Shown here: positions 33,390-42,514 of the stretch, one piece after another
Position numbering within the stretch: the stretch's first letter is position 1
How the letters are laid out: each line of letters begins with the position of its first letter
Assembly (NCBI GenBank): GCA_017433195.1
Contig: JAFRHR010000040.1
Coordinates: forward strand, 1 to 60,431
Direction: 5' to 3'
Source of the DNA: a bacterium
GTDB taxonomy: Bacteria; Cyanobacteriota; Vampirovibrionia; Gastranaerophilales; Gastranaerophilaceae
DNA length: 60,431 nucleotides
Position numbers and translations under genes: made by a program
The notes under the pieces: model-generated
What the model saw: the letters and a program-made list of their open reading frames with translations, nothing else
Databases searched by the model: none
Told to the model about the DNA's origin: nothing

Positions 33390-34872
33390 TATAATATGCC
33401 TCAGTATCAAAAAGATGTTTTCTGTAGTATTCTAAATCATCAGAAGGCTGAATATAATTTTTCTTTAGTTCCGATTTTTTAACAAAAACTCCGCAAATAG
33501 GTCCTTCATATACTTTTACCCAATCCGTATATTTTTCTATATATGAAAAAACAGGATAATTTTTTTCAAGCAACAAAACATCTGTATTATATTTTTTGAG
33601 AAGATAGTCCCAATCAGGCTCCATTAAAACAAATTTTTTCATATCTTCCAAAGCACTATCATAAAATACTTCTTCGTAACGTCCGTCCATATACAATTTG
33701 TTATGCGGATACAGTTTGTATTCTAAAAAACTTCCCTGTCCAAAAGCTGCAAACAAATTACCTTTCAGGTTATTTATTTTTATAAATTCTGTTTCTTTAA
33801 TCGGATATATCGACCAGGTTAAAATCGGCTGAAATATTGTTTTATCAAATGAAAATATGAAAGTAACAATAACTGCTATATATACATAAATTTCTGCGTA
33901 TTTTCCTATTTTTAAATTTTTAAAGAGTGCGGTAAAATCTTCATACAGGAAGATTGAACCGGTTATAACTGCAAGCGGAATTAATTTTACATGCGTTACA
34001 GCCATAAAAATTGTCGCAAAAATCAATATGAATTTAGTAAAATCTATATTTTTAAATTTAGCCTTAATTAAAGATACAATAGACATTATAATTGTAACAA
34101 CCGCCCATATATCAAATAATACGTAACTCTTTCGTATTACCGGATGAAAAACAGACCACCACTCTATAATCATAGGTCTTTTCATTGTGTTTGCATATAA
34201 TAAAAACAACACATATTCTATGCCGTACGGATTAATAAACATAGTTAAAAAAGAGATTAAAAATGTTTTTATGTATGGCATAACAGGTCGTCTGCTTAAA
34301 AATTCCCCCACTATATATATAATTAAAAGTCCTATGCCTGATACAACTCCGCCATGGATATTTGCCCAAAACAGGGTTATTACAGGAATCGGATATAACA
34401 ATTTTTTATTTGCGGTAATTTTATATTTTTCAAGCAGCCATATAAAAATTGTAAAGAACAAAAAACTGAACATCTGGCATCTTACAGGAGATTTGACTGC
34501 AATATACATAACATTTAAAACTATAAAAAAGTAAAACAGATTATAAGCATTTTTTTCGGGATTTCTTAATTTTACTACTTTTACTATGAAATACATCGTT
34601 GCAAATAAAAGCATAGCGTGTAAAATAACAAAACCGAAATGCCCGAAGATGTTCTGAAATACAGAAAAAATTATACTTGCACCCCATTCATGATCCCACC
34701 ATGTATGAGTTGATATATAAGACAAAAAATCTGTTTTTAAAATATGACCTGTCTGAAAAAAGACATTTCCTACAATAAGCCTTGCCCATAAATCGTTATC
34801 ATAAGCAATTGCCGTAGATGTTAATCCAAAACAAGATATAAGCAATGCAAAATAAAATAAAAATCTCTTCAT
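33382..34872 (-). CDS. Multi-pass membrane protein, GT-C glycosyltransferase-like
   Basis: This 496-residue protein has about ten membrane helices. Near the N-terminus it has YDNDLWARLIVG and STHTWWDHEWGASII, which fit the pattern (DxDLW; W..HEW) of GT-C-type membrane glycosyltransferases that use lipid-linked sugars. A soluble C-terminal domain (about 355-496) follows, with YMDGRYEEVF and DVLLLEKNYPV. No donor or acceptor can be assigned. TATAAT lies only 6 bases before the ATG and no Shine-Dalgarno is visible. Either the message is leaderless or it is read from the upstream HlyD transcript, which ends 30 bases away. Confidence 0.65.
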   Translation of the reverse strand: MKRFLFYFALLISCFGLTSTAIAYDNDLWARLIVGNVFFQTGHILKTDFLSYISTHTWWDHEWGASIIFSVFQNIFGHFGFVILHAMLLFATMYFIVKVVKLRNPEKNAYNLFYFFIVLNVMYIAVKSPVRCQMFSFLFFTIFIWLLEKYKITANKKLLYPIPVITLFWANIHGGVVSGIGLLIIYIVGEFLSRRPVMPYIKTFLISFLTMFINPYGIEYVLFLLYANTMKRPMIIEWWSVFHPVIRKSYVLFDIWAVVTIIMSIVSLIKAKFKNIDFTKFILIFATIFMAVTHVKLIPLAVITGSIFLYEDFTALFKNLKIGKYAEIYVYIAVIVTFIFSFDKTIFQPILTWSIYPIKETEFIKINNLKGNLFAAFGQGSFLEYKLYPHNKLYMDGRYEEVFYDSALEDMKKFVLMEPDWDYLLKKYNTDVLLLEKNYPVFSYIEKYTDWVKVYEGPICGVFVKKSELKKNYIQPSDDLEYYRKHLFDTEAYYND

Positions 34873-34902
34873 ATGGAAATTATATCATAAATAAAGTTAT
34901 GC

Positions 34903-35901
34903 TTATTTTACTTTTATTCTCGGAATAACAGACATGCCTGCTGCTATAGGATATTGTTCAGGATCAATTTCTTCATCAAAAACAATTTTTACAGGGATTC
35001 TCTGAACGATTTTAACAAAAGAACCGACAGCATTTTCAGGAGGGAATAAACTTGATTTTGCACCTGAGGTTCTCTGAATACTGTCAATTTTACCTTTAAA
35101 TACTTTATTCGGATAAGTATCAATTTTTATTTTAACTTCCATTCCCGGACGCATTCTTTCAATTTGTGTTTCTTTGAAATTTGCAACAATCCACATCTTT
35201 TCGGGAACCAAAACGAATAAAGGAGTTCCTGGCTGAACAAGCATACCTTTTTCTGCACGTCTGTTTGCAACAGTGCCGTCCTGCGGAGCATAAATTGTTG
35301 TATAAGCCAAAGCCTGTTCTGCAGCTTCTTTTTGTGCCAATAAAGATTCTAAATTTGCATCGGCTACGTTTGTTTTACTTTCCGAGAACAAATCCTGTTC
35401 GGCTTTAATTTGATGTGACTTTACGGTTTCATACTTTGTCTGTGCGGCATCAAGCATTTGTTTTGAAACTGCACCTGCTTCATAAAGATTTTTATATCTT
35501 TCCAAATCTTTTCTTGCAAGTTCTATTTCGGAATTTGCGGCATTAAGACTTGCTCTTGCATTTGTCTGCTTTAATAATTCTTTCTGATAAAGTGCTTTAG
35601 CCTGTTTAACTTTTATCTGATAATCTATTTTATCAATTTGAGCAACAACATCACCCGCTTTAACTTTCTGGTTGTCTTCAACGAAAACGTCAACCAATTC
35701 CCCCGATACTTTCGGAGAAACTGTAATTGTCGTTGTTTCAATATAGGCATCGTCTGTTGATTGATATTTTGAATTTTCATATATAAAGAAAGCCGCTATT
35801 ATTACTAATATACACGCTCCGAAAATTATGAACGGCTTTTTTATTTTGAGTTTGTTATTCGTATTTTTAACTTCTTTTTGTTCTTCTATATTGTTTTCCA
35901 T
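34903..35901 (-). CDS. HlyD/EmrA-type membrane fusion protein
   Basis: This 332-residue protein has a basic N-terminus, one membrane helix at about 26-43 (FIIFGACILVIIAAFFIYE), and the marker STDDAYIETTTITVSPKVSG. Two coiled-coil segments and a closing lipoyl/beta-barrel part (AENALAYTTIYAPQDGTV-like region; WIVANFKETQIERMRPG) follow. It bridges an inner-membrane transporter and an outer-membrane TolC channel. It begins 2 bases after the MarR stop and diverges from a TolC-like gene. The inner-membrane pump (EmrB or ABC type) is missing here. GGAG precedes the ATG. Confidence 0.9.
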   Translation of the reverse strand: MENNIEEQKEVKNTNNKLKIKKPFIIFGACILVIIAAFFIYENSKYQSTDDAYIETTTITVSPKVSGELVDVFVEDNQKVKAGDVVAQIDKIDYQIKVKQAKALYQKELLKQTNARASLNAANSEIELARKDLERYKNLYEAGAVSKQMLDAAQTKYETVKSHQIKAEQDLFSESKTNVADANLESLLAQKEAAEQALAYTTIYAPQDGTVANRRAEKGMLVQPGTPLFVLVPEKMWIVANFKETQIERMRPGMEVKIKIDTYPNKVFKGKIDSIQRTSGAKSSLFPPENAVGSFVKIVQRIPVKIVFDEEIDPEQYPIAAGMSVIPRIKVK

Positions 35902-35903
35902 AT

Positions 35904-36356
35904 TTATATCTCCGGCTTGGCTATTGTTTTCATTATTTCTCTGAAATTTCTCAGAGTTTCTTTTATTTTTCCGATTTCTTCCTGTGTAATTTGTTCCGAT
36001 ATTTTTCTGTATCCGTCTTTTATGTATTCTGATGAGGTTTCAAGAATTTTTTCACCTTTTTCGGTCAGTTTCATTTGTTTAACAAGCCTGTTATTTTTTG
36101 TATCAACAGATCTCGTTAATAATTCTTTTTTCTCTAAACTGTTTATAATTCTGCCTGTATTTGCTCTGTCTTTCAAAAGCAATTTTGCAATATCTCTCTG
36201 GCAAATTTTATCGTTGGTTTTTATTATGTCCAAAACCAAAAATTCATCAACAGAAACATCCATTTTCAATTCATTAAACATCTGAGTACCCAAAAATCTG
36301 AAATACTTTCCGGTTAGCTCAATTTCGTAATACAATGAATCGACATAGTGTGTCAT
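35904..36356 (-). CDS. MarR-family transcriptional regulator
   Basis: This 150-residue protein has the winged HTH core VDEFLVLDIIKTNDKICQRD ... LLKDRANTGRIINSLEKKEL ... NNRLVKQMKLTEKGEKI. It probably represses the HlyD operon and the divergent TolC gene, and lets go on binding a toxic phenolic-like ligand, as is usual for the family. AAGGAAG is the ribosome binding site. Two perfect inverted repeats lie in the divergent gap ahead of it. Confidence 0.92.
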   Translation of the reverse strand: MTHYVDSLYYEIELTGKYFRFLGTQMFNELKMDVSVDEFLVLDIIKTNDKICQRDIAKLLLKDRANTGRIINSLEKKELLTRSVDTKNNRLVKQMKLTEKGEKILETSSEYIKDGYRKISEQITQEEIGKIKETLRNFREIMKTIAKPEI

Positions 36357-36374
36357 CTTTTACTTCCTTTTGTG

Positions 36375-36419
36375 GTGTAAATTACACATGTTGCATTTGC
36401 AACAATTATATGCTATCAT
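36375..36419. promoter_or_regulatory. MarR-type operators and tolC-like promoter
   Basis: GTGTAAATTACAC (36375-36387) is a perfect palindrome. TGTTGC-ATTT-GCAACA (36389-36404) is a second perfect inverted repeat. The second covers the -35 of a plus-strand promoter, TTGCAT (36391-36396), 17 bases, TATCAT (36414-36419). Binding here would block transcription of the efflux channel. Confidence 0.6.
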
Positions 36420-36464
36420 CCTGTTAATTAAAAATCAAGTAGTCGAAAGAAAAGAAATATAATT

Positions 36465-37850
36465 ATGAAGAAGACAATAAGTTTATTGCTGATAATCTGC
36501 TTTTTTGTGAGTAATTGCGCCTTTGCTATAACTGACAAAAAAGTCAAAGAAAAGAAAAAAGAAACCCCGAAAGTTACGGCTGTTAAAAACAAATTTGAAT
36601 ATATAAACATTGAATGGTGGGCAAAATTCAATGATGAAAACCTCAATAAATATATTCAGTTAGCCGTTAATAATAACTATGATTTAAAAATGGCAACAAA
36701 CGTTGTTGAAGAATACTATCAGAGTATAAAAATCCAGAGAGCTCATGAGTTACCGCAGGTTTCTGCAGGTTTTGCCCCGGCTTTTGTAAGCAGCCGTTCT
36801 TTTGAGCAAATGAGAATGAACAGAAATAATTCGTTATTTGCAGTACCTGTTATCGTAAGTTATGAAGCAGATATATTTCTTAAAAACCCTGACAAAACAA
36901 AATCTGCCAAAAAGACTTATGAAATATCTCTGACGGACGAGAGAGCCTCTTATATATCAATAGTTTCGGCAGTCGGTTCTTTGTATTTTAATATAGTAAA
37001 ACTCAATAAACTTATAGAAACTCAGGAAACTATTGTAAATTGCAGAAAAGAAATTTCTGATTTAATGGATTTAAGCAACAAGGAAGGCCTCGTTTCAACT
37101 TTTGAAACAGTAAGAGCAAACGAATCCTATATTTTGGGAAATACCCACCTGACCGAATACAAAAAACAGAGAGAATACTTGTTGAATAAATTGGCTGTTT
37201 TAATCGGTGCAAGTCCCGAAGAAGCTGAAAGTTTAGAAATAACTCCTTATGATGATATAAGTTTTGACGGAATAATTCCTGATGAAATAAGTTCAGAAAT
37301 AATCACAAAAAGACCTGATTATATCCGTTCAGAAAAGATGCTTGAAAAGGCAGGAATTGATGTAAGAGTAGCAAGAAAAGAATTTTTGCCGACTATCCCG
37401 ATATTCGGAGCAATGGTGTTTAATGCCGGTAAGTTAGGAAGTTTATTTACAACAAGCAACATGCTTTGGGCTGCCGGCGGTAATGTTCTTGCTTCACTTT
37501 ATACAGGCGGAGCTAAAAAGGCCAATTTAAAAATCAAAAAAGCGGAATTTGAAAGAGTTTTGAATAACTATAAAAAGACTAATTTAACTGCAATTCAGGA
37601 AGTAAACGATGCTTTGGCATCTGTAAAATACGATACAAAAAAACTTGACGATAATTTACAGAATATAGAACTTGAAACAAAGGCATTTGAATTAACAAAA
37701 CTGAAATACGATGAGGGTGTTGCTTCAAGACTTGATTTAATGCAGAGAGAAGAAAACCTAATGAACATAAATCAAATGCTTGTAAACGAAAAAATGAATT
37801 GCTATTTAGATTACATCAGTTTATACAAAGCAACCGGCGCAGGAATTTAG
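36465..37850 (+). CDS. TolC-like outer membrane efflux channel
   Basis: This 461-residue protein has a signal peptide ending NCAFA-I near residue 22. Next comes EWWAKFNDENLNKYIQLAVNNNYDL and two repeats of long helices, the NodT/TolC organisation. TAIQEVNDALASV and KLKYDEGVASRLDLMQ are typical C-terminal repeat features. It forms the trimeric channel for the HlyD-type adaptor encoded divergently. Presence of such a channel argues for a Gram-negative envelope. The Cys in the signal peptide is unlikely to be lipidated. It ends 2 bases from the convergent mnmA stop. Confidence 0.88.
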   Translation: MKKTISLLLIICFFVSNCAFAITDKKVKEKKKETPKVTAVKNKFEYINIEWWAKFNDENLNKYIQLAVNNNYDLKMATNVVEEYYQSIKIQRAHELPQVSAGFAPAFVSSRSFEQMRMNRNNSLFAVPVIVSYEADIFLKNPDKTKSAKKTYEISLTDERASYISIVSAVGSLYFNIVKLNKLIETQETIVNCRKEISDLMDLSNKEGLVSTFETVRANESYILGNTHLTEYKKQREYLLNKLAVLIGASPEEAESLEITPYDDISFDGIIPDEISSEIITKRPDYIRSEKMLEKAGIDVRVARKEFLPTIPIFGAMVFNAGKLGSLFTTSNMLWAAGGNVLASLYTGGAKKANLKIKKAEFERVLNNYKKTNLTAIQEVNDALASVKYDTKKLDDNLQNIELETKAFELTKLKYDEGVASRLDLMQREENLMNINQMLVNEKMNCYLDYISLYKATGAGI

Positions 37851-37852
37851 TT

Positions 37853-38923
37853 TTATAAAACTTCGTTTATAATTCCGCCTGCAGCAACAAAATCTCCGTC
37901 GTAGATAACAACGGATTGTCCCATTGCTATTGATTTTTGATATTCGTCAAATTCAACTTTTATTTTATCGTCCATAACCTCAACAGTACAACCCTGAGGT
38001 TGCTGAGAAGATCGAATTTTTGCCGTGTAGTGACCATTTTTAATTTTTTCACCTGTCGGATAATTTATATCCGTTGCAATTAAAGATTTTTTAAAGGTAT
38101 TATCTATATTTCCGACAACAACAGTATTGGTTTCCTTATCAAGTTTTATGACATATAACGGCTCACTTGCAGCAATTCCTATTCCTTTTCTCTGACCTAT
38201 CGTATAATTCCAGATACCTTTATGTTTGCCCAAAATTTTTCCGTTTGTATCTACAATGTTTCCTTCTTTTTCTTCAACTTCAAGAAGTTCATTGTAATCA
38301 CCTTCGTAAAAATCCTGACTGTCAGGTTTATCAGATACTTCAAGCCCGTAACTTCTTGCCATTTCTCTTACCTGAACTTTTGTATATTCTCCAAGCGGCA
38401 TAATAATGGTTTTTAACTGTTCCTGAGTTAATTTATACAAAAAATACGATTGGTCTTTTGTTATATCTTTTGCACGTGCAAGTTTATAAACTCCGTTATC
38501 TTCGACAATTCTTGCATAATGGCCGGTTGCAAATTTATCGAATTCTATCCCTTTTTCTTTTGCCAAATGCGGTAAAACCCCGAATTTTATCATCGAATTA
38601 CATCTGATACAGGGGTTTGGTGTTCTGCCGTTTAGATACTCTTTTTTAAAATACTTCAATACAATATCGTCATATTCCTTTGAACAATCTATGACTTTGT
38701 ACGGAATTTTAATAAATTCCGATATTTTTCTTGCAGATTCAACATCATTTTTTTCATCAGGACCTAAGCAGGCACCATGAGTACTTGTCTGAGGTTTAAC
38801 TTTTCGGTCACCCCATATTGTCATGGTAATTCCGACTAAATCATATCCTTTATCTTTAAGAATCGCAGCAGTTACTCCGCTGTCAACGCCCCCGCTTAAT
38901 GCAACTGCAACTTTTTCCGCCAT
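37853..38923 (-). CDS. mnmA: tRNA 2-thiouridylase, variant lacking the second catalytic Cys
   Basis: This 356-residue protein has the PP-loop SGGVDSGVTAA near residue 10. NPCIRCNSMIKFG carries Cys105 and Cys108, and ATGHYARI, KDQSYFLY and TIGQRKGIG follow. It thiolates U34 of Lys, Glu and Gln tRNAs. Where the usual enzyme has SQ-x-I-C-F, this one reads DSQDFYEGDY, so the second active-site Cys is absent. Extra Cys at 52 (GACLGPDE) and 80 (VIDCSKEY) occur instead. I recall a bacterial subfamily with this layout, so it is probably functional. AAAAGGAG precedes the ATG. Confidence 0.9.
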   Translation of the reverse strand: MAEKVAVALSGGVDSGVTAAILKDKGYDLVGITMTIWGDRKVKPQTSTHGACLGPDEKNDVESARKISEFIKIPYKVIDCSKEYDDIVLKYFKKEYLNGRTPNPCIRCNSMIKFGVLPHLAKEKGIEFDKFATGHYARIVEDNGVYKLARAKDITKDQSYFLYKLTQEQLKTIIMPLGEYTKVQVREMARSYGLEVSDKPDSQDFYEGDYNELLEVEEKEGNIVDTNGKILGKHKGIWNYTIGQRKGIGIAASEPLYVIKLDKETNTVVVGNIDNTFKKSLIATDINYPTGEKIKNGHYTAKIRSSQQPQGCTVEVMDDKIKVEFDEYQKSIAMGQSVVIYDGDFVAAGGIINEVL

Positions 38924-38935
38924 CTTTTTCTCCTT

Positions 38936-39805
38936 TTATGCAAATATTTTTTCACCCGCCTCGGTCAGCCTGTACTCTGCGGCATCAGCCATGCCAGTCA
39001 AATCGGGAACAACTTCGATAAGTTTTCTTTCCAAAGCCTTTTCTACAACGGAATGGTCAGCTATTATTGAAAAATTCTGCATTAATTTTGCATTTATATC
39101 TTTTAAAGTAACTCTGTCGTAATTTTCGTACCTTGTTAAATAGTATGCCGCTTTTAACAAAAGTCCGAAACGTATCTCTGTATCTTCGATATTTACTCTG
39201 CTTACAAAATCAACAAAAGGTTCGTCACGTCTGAATTTTGGTTCATACGTACTTTCTTCAATCTGCTGCTCTAAAAGTTCTGTAAAACTCTTTTGCGGTT
39301 TTGGAATATTCATATTATTTATGGTAACTTCATCCCCGCTTTTGGGCTTTACTTCTTCCGTTACAACTTCTTCCTGAACGGGTTCTTCTGCCTTTACCTC
39401 CTCTTTGACTTCTTCTTTCTGAGGTTCAGAAATTTCTGTTGAAAAATCTTTAAACGACTCCGGCTCTTTCACAGGCTCAGATGTTTCCTTTTTTACAGGT
39501 TCAGGTACAACAGGCAATGGAAGAACAGGTATTTCCTCTTTTATTGGTTCAGGTATAATAGGTTTTTCAACAGGCATTGTAGGAACAGGTTTTACAGCAG
39601 GCATCGGCTGAACAGGTTTTTCAAGAGGCATCGAAGGTACTTGTTTTTCCTCTTTATTTACCCCTACCCCTGCACCTTTGCTTTTTGCGTAAACAGAAAC
39701 GCAGTTAAACCAAATCTGCATCTGTTTTTCGATTTCAGACTTATCTGTTGAGGTTAACTGTATTTCAAGGTCATCTTTTTTAAATACAAAGGTATAATAT
39801 GACAT
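38936..39805 (-). CDS. Hypothetical protein with Pro/Glu-rich repeats
   Basis: This 289-residue protein has three parts. The first ~45 residues (SYYTFVFKKDDLEIQLTSTD ... KQMQIWF) match the 39-residue protein encoded just upstream. A long disordered section follows, with repeats of MP.EKP and EEV-rich stretches (about 50-165). The last ~110 residues form a folded helical domain (DTEIRFGLLLKAAYYLTRYE ... LTEAGEKIF) that looks like a winged-helix fold. No family is recognised. AAAGGTGA precedes the ATG, and it lies between the short gene and mnmA in what appears to be a priA operon. A copy of GGGGTAAAT occurs inside the coding region (encoding GVGVNK). Confidence 0.7.
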   Translation of the reverse strand: MSYYTFVFKKDDLEIQLTSTDKSEIEKQMQIWFNCVSVYAKSKGAGVGVNKEEKQVPSMPLEKPVQPMPAVKPVPTMPVEKPIIPEPIKEEIPVLPLPVVPEPVKKETSEPVKEPESFKDFSTEISEPQKEEVKEEVKAEEPVQEEVVTEEVKPKSGDEVTINNMNIPKPQKSFTELLEQQIEESTYEPKFRRDEPFVDFVSRVNIEDTEIRFGLLLKAAYYLTRYENYDRVTLKDINAKLMQNFSIIADHSVVEKALERKLIEVVPDLTGMADAAEYRLTEAGEKIFA

Positions 39806-39821
39806 ATTTCACCTTTCAAAA

Positions 39822-39941
39822 CTACTTTTGAAGAATTTCTTCTCTCCACTTATTCATTTGTTCTTCGATAAATTCCAAATCGTCTGATTTTAATTCTATT
39901 TCAATATCACCTTTTTTCATTTTAAAAACATATTCGTGCAT
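39822..39941 (-). CDS. 39-residue protein related to the next gene's N-terminus
   Basis: A short frame reads MHEYVFKMKKGDIEIELKSD, then DLEFIEEQMNKWREEILQK. It aligns with the first 35 residues of the next protein (YTFVFKKDDLEIQL...EKQMQIW) along its whole length. AGAGGGGGTGG precedes the ATG. The gap to the next ATG is 16 bases. It looks like a free-standing version of that small beta-beta-alpha module. Function unknown. Confidence 0.7.
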   Translation of the reverse strand: MHEYVFKMKKGDIEIELKSDDLEFIEEQMNKWREEILQK

Positions 39942-39999
39942 AAGCCACCCCCTCTTAAAAACTTATCATTTACCCATTTACCCCATTTTACTCCAAAAT

Positions 40000-42216
40000 T
40001 TAGAGAATGTCCATCGGATCGACATCTGTCGTAAGTTTTATATCTTTTGCCACTTTGATTTTGTCGAGGAATTTTGAAACAAAGTCGTGACCTTTGTCTC
40101 CGAGTTTATTTTTTATGATAATCTGAAATCTGTATGCGCCGTTTATTTTTTCAATCACGCATGCCGATGGGCCTAAAAGCGTCAGATATTCGCCAAAACC
40201 AAACTTTTCAACCATCATGTTAAATCTCATGGCAATTTCCATGGCGGATTTTTCGGCTCTGACTTGAGATTCCGAGGTCAAAATTACACGGATAATTTTA
40301 CTGAACGGAGGATAATCAAATTCTTCTCTTGCTTTGATTTCTATATTATAGAACCTGTCATAATTCTGAATTTTTGCACTGTTAAACGCATAGAAATCGG
40401 GATTGTAAGTCTGGAAAATAACTTCGCCTTCATCTTTTCCACGTCCTGCACGTCCTGCAACCTGCATCAAGAGTTGAAAACCACGTTCTGCCGCTCTGTA
40501 ATCTGGCATATTAAAGTTTGAATCGGCACTTATAACCCCGACAAGAGTAACGTTCGGGTTATCAAGTCCTTTTGCAATCATTTGCGTTCCGACAAGGATA
40601 TCGATTTCTCCTTTCTGGAATTTATCAAGAATTTCTATGTGTGCATTTTTTCTGACCAAAATATCACTGTCTATTCTTGCAACATTAGCATCAGGATAGA
40701 GTTCTTTTATATACATTTCAACTTTTTGTGTGCCAATTCCTGAATTTTTAAGCGCCTCACTTCCGCAGGAGGGACACTCGTCAGGGAACGACATTTTCTT
40801 TCCGCAATAATGACATTCAAGTGTTTGGGTATTTTGATGCCATATCATAGGAATTGCACAGTTCGGACATTTCAGGACTTCACCGCAGGCACGACACTGC
40901 GTATATGTCGAATAACCTCGCCTGTTTATAAGCAAAATTATCTGTTTTTTTGCATCAAGTGTTTCCTTAATTCTTGTCTGCAAAGGTTTTGATATTATGC
41001 CTTTGTATGCCGCAAGCGCATATTCCTGCATATTTATGACAGTTGCCTTTGCAAGCGGCGCATTATTGTACCTTGTCAAAAGTTCAAAAAGATTGTTATT
41101 GTTTGATGCAACATAATAGGTTGAAACGTCAGGCGTTGCAGAGCCGAAAATCAACGGACATCTGTAAAACTGTGATAATTTCTGTGCAACCGTTCTTGCA
41201 TCATATCTTGGCGCAGGGCTTGTCTGCTTGTAAGAATTTTCATGTTCTTCGTCAATAATTATAAGCCCTATGTTACTCAAAGGCGCAAATACAGCGGAAC
41301 GAACCCCTGCCAAAATTTTTACGTCATTATTATAAAGTCTCTGCCAAACATCATACTTTTCTCCGTCAGAAATACTGCTGTGCCAAATTGCAACATCATC
41401 CGTTCCGAATTTTTTCGCAAGACGTTTTACAAGCTGCGATGCAAGCGCAATTTCAGGCGCAAGAAAAAGAACATTCTTTCCTTCATTTATTACATCTTTT
41501 ATGAGTTTAAAATAAATTTCCGTTTTGCCTGATGCCGTAATTCCGTGCAAAAGCAGTGGTTTCGGGCTTCTTAATTTGCTTTTTAATCCCTCATAAACTT
41601 CGTTTTGTTCTTTTGAAAGCTCAAAAAGAGGCTCGGGAGTTGACGGGATATTCAGACTTTTTAAAGGATTTCTGTATACTATATCGTCAGTTAGTTTAAG
41701 CACTCCTTTTTCCTGAAGTTTTTTTAGCGTTGCTCTTGTGGTTTTGGCTTTAATTTCCAAATCGGTTGCGGAAATTTTTCCCGTACTTTTAAGTATTTCA
41801 ACTATTTCTGCCTGCCTTTTGGTCAAACCCGAAACAGTTTCATCTAAAAGTTCAACACTGACTTCTGTTTTTGAAGTCTTTTCAATTAGTTTCAAAGGAA
41901 TTGCTGTATTCAAAACAGTTATAAAATCACAACAGTAGTAATCGGAAATCCACTCAATGAGTTTTAAGTACTTTTGTGAAAATAGCGGTTTTTCTGTCAG
42001 AATTTTATTGATTTTTTTTGCTTTAATACCCTCCTCGAGATAATCGGAAAAACCGACAACAAAGGCCTTAATAAGTCCCTGTCTGCCAAAAGGAACCAAT
42101 ACAATCTGCCCGATTTGAATTTTATCTTTCAATTCATCGGGAATGATATAACTAAACGTTTTTACGTCCAGTCCCCTTATATTAACCAAAACACAGGCGT
42201 AGCGAGGAAGGCTCAT
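40000..42216 (-). CDS. priA: Primosomal replication restart helicase
   Basis: This 738-residue superfamily 2 helicase has Walker A LLHGITASGKTEIY, DEEH in IIDEEHENSYK, and the zinc region CRACGEVLKCPNC ... CHYCGKK ... CPSCGSEAL with eight Cys. GTQMIAKGLDNPNVTLV and QVAGRAGRG are the closing helicase motifs. It reloads the replisome at stalled forks. The N-terminal DNA-binding domain is present (FSYIIPDELKDKIQIGQIVLVPFG). GGAG lies upstream of the ATG. It leads the transcript that includes the two small related genes and mnmA. Confidence 0.95.
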   Translation of the reverse strand: MSLPRYACVLVNIRGLDVKTFSYIIPDELKDKIQIGQIVLVPFGRQGLIKAFVVGFSDYLEEGIKAKKINKILTEKPLFSQKYLKLIEWISDYYCCDFITVLNTAIPLKLIEKTSKTEVSVELLDETVSGLTKRQAEIVEILKSTGKISATDLEIKAKTTRATLKKLQEKGVLKLTDDIVYRNPLKSLNIPSTPEPLFELSKEQNEVYEGLKSKLRSPKPLLLHGITASGKTEIYFKLIKDVINEGKNVLFLAPEIALASQLVKRLAKKFGTDDVAIWHSSISDGEKYDVWQRLYNNDVKILAGVRSAVFAPLSNIGLIIIDEEHENSYKQTSPAPRYDARTVAQKLSQFYRCPLIFGSATPDVSTYYVASNNNNLFELLTRYNNAPLAKATVINMQEYALAAYKGIISKPLQTRIKETLDAKKQIILLINRRGYSTYTQCRACGEVLKCPNCAIPMIWHQNTQTLECHYCGKKMSFPDECPSCGSEALKNSGIGTQKVEMYIKELYPDANVARIDSDILVRKNAHIEILDKFQKGEIDILVGTQMIAKGLDNPNVTLVGVISADSNFNMPDYRAAERGFQLLMQVAGRAGRGKDEGEVIFQTYNPDFYAFNSAKIQNYDRFYNIEIKAREEFDYPPFSKIIRVILTSESQVRAEKSAMEIAMRFNMMVEKFGFGEYLTLLGPSACVIEKINGAYRFQIIIKNKLGDKGHDFVSKFLDKIKVAKDIKLTTDVDPMDIL

Positions 42217-42255
42217 TAAACCAAACTCCGGATAAAAATAACCGTTTCAGAAGAA

Positions 42256-42492
42256 CTATTCTTCAGCTTCGAGTTCTTTTTTTGCATCTTCAATAGCTTC
42301 TGTCAGCAAATCTAACTGATCGGGAGCAAAAGTAACGCCTTTTTTGGTAGGAAGCCAAGTTGCGCCGTCATCAGTTGTGTAAAAAATTCTCATATTAAGA
42401 TATTTTTTACCTTTATATGTACTTAAAAAAATCTGTAATTGTTCTGTATCACTTCTTTGAATTGTTGCAAGCATTTTTGAATCGTCTGCCAT
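42256..42492 (-). CDS. PC4/YdbC-type single-stranded DNA-binding protein
   Basis: This 78-residue protein has YKGKKYLNMRIFYTTDD, then WLPTKKGVTFAPDQLDLL, the signature of the transcriptional coactivator p15/PC4 family in its bacterial form. Characterised members dimerise and bind single-stranded DNA. The tail is acidic. AAAGGAC is the ribosome binding site. It lies between a glycosyltransferase and priA on the same strand; a link to replication is possible but unproven. Confidence 0.82.
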   Translation of the reverse strand: MADDSKMLATIQRSDTEQLQIFLSTYKGKKYLNMRIFYTTDDGATWLPTKKGVTFAPDQLDLLTEAIEDAKKELEAEE

Positions 42493-42514
42493 AATTTTGT
42501 CCTTTCGTATAACT

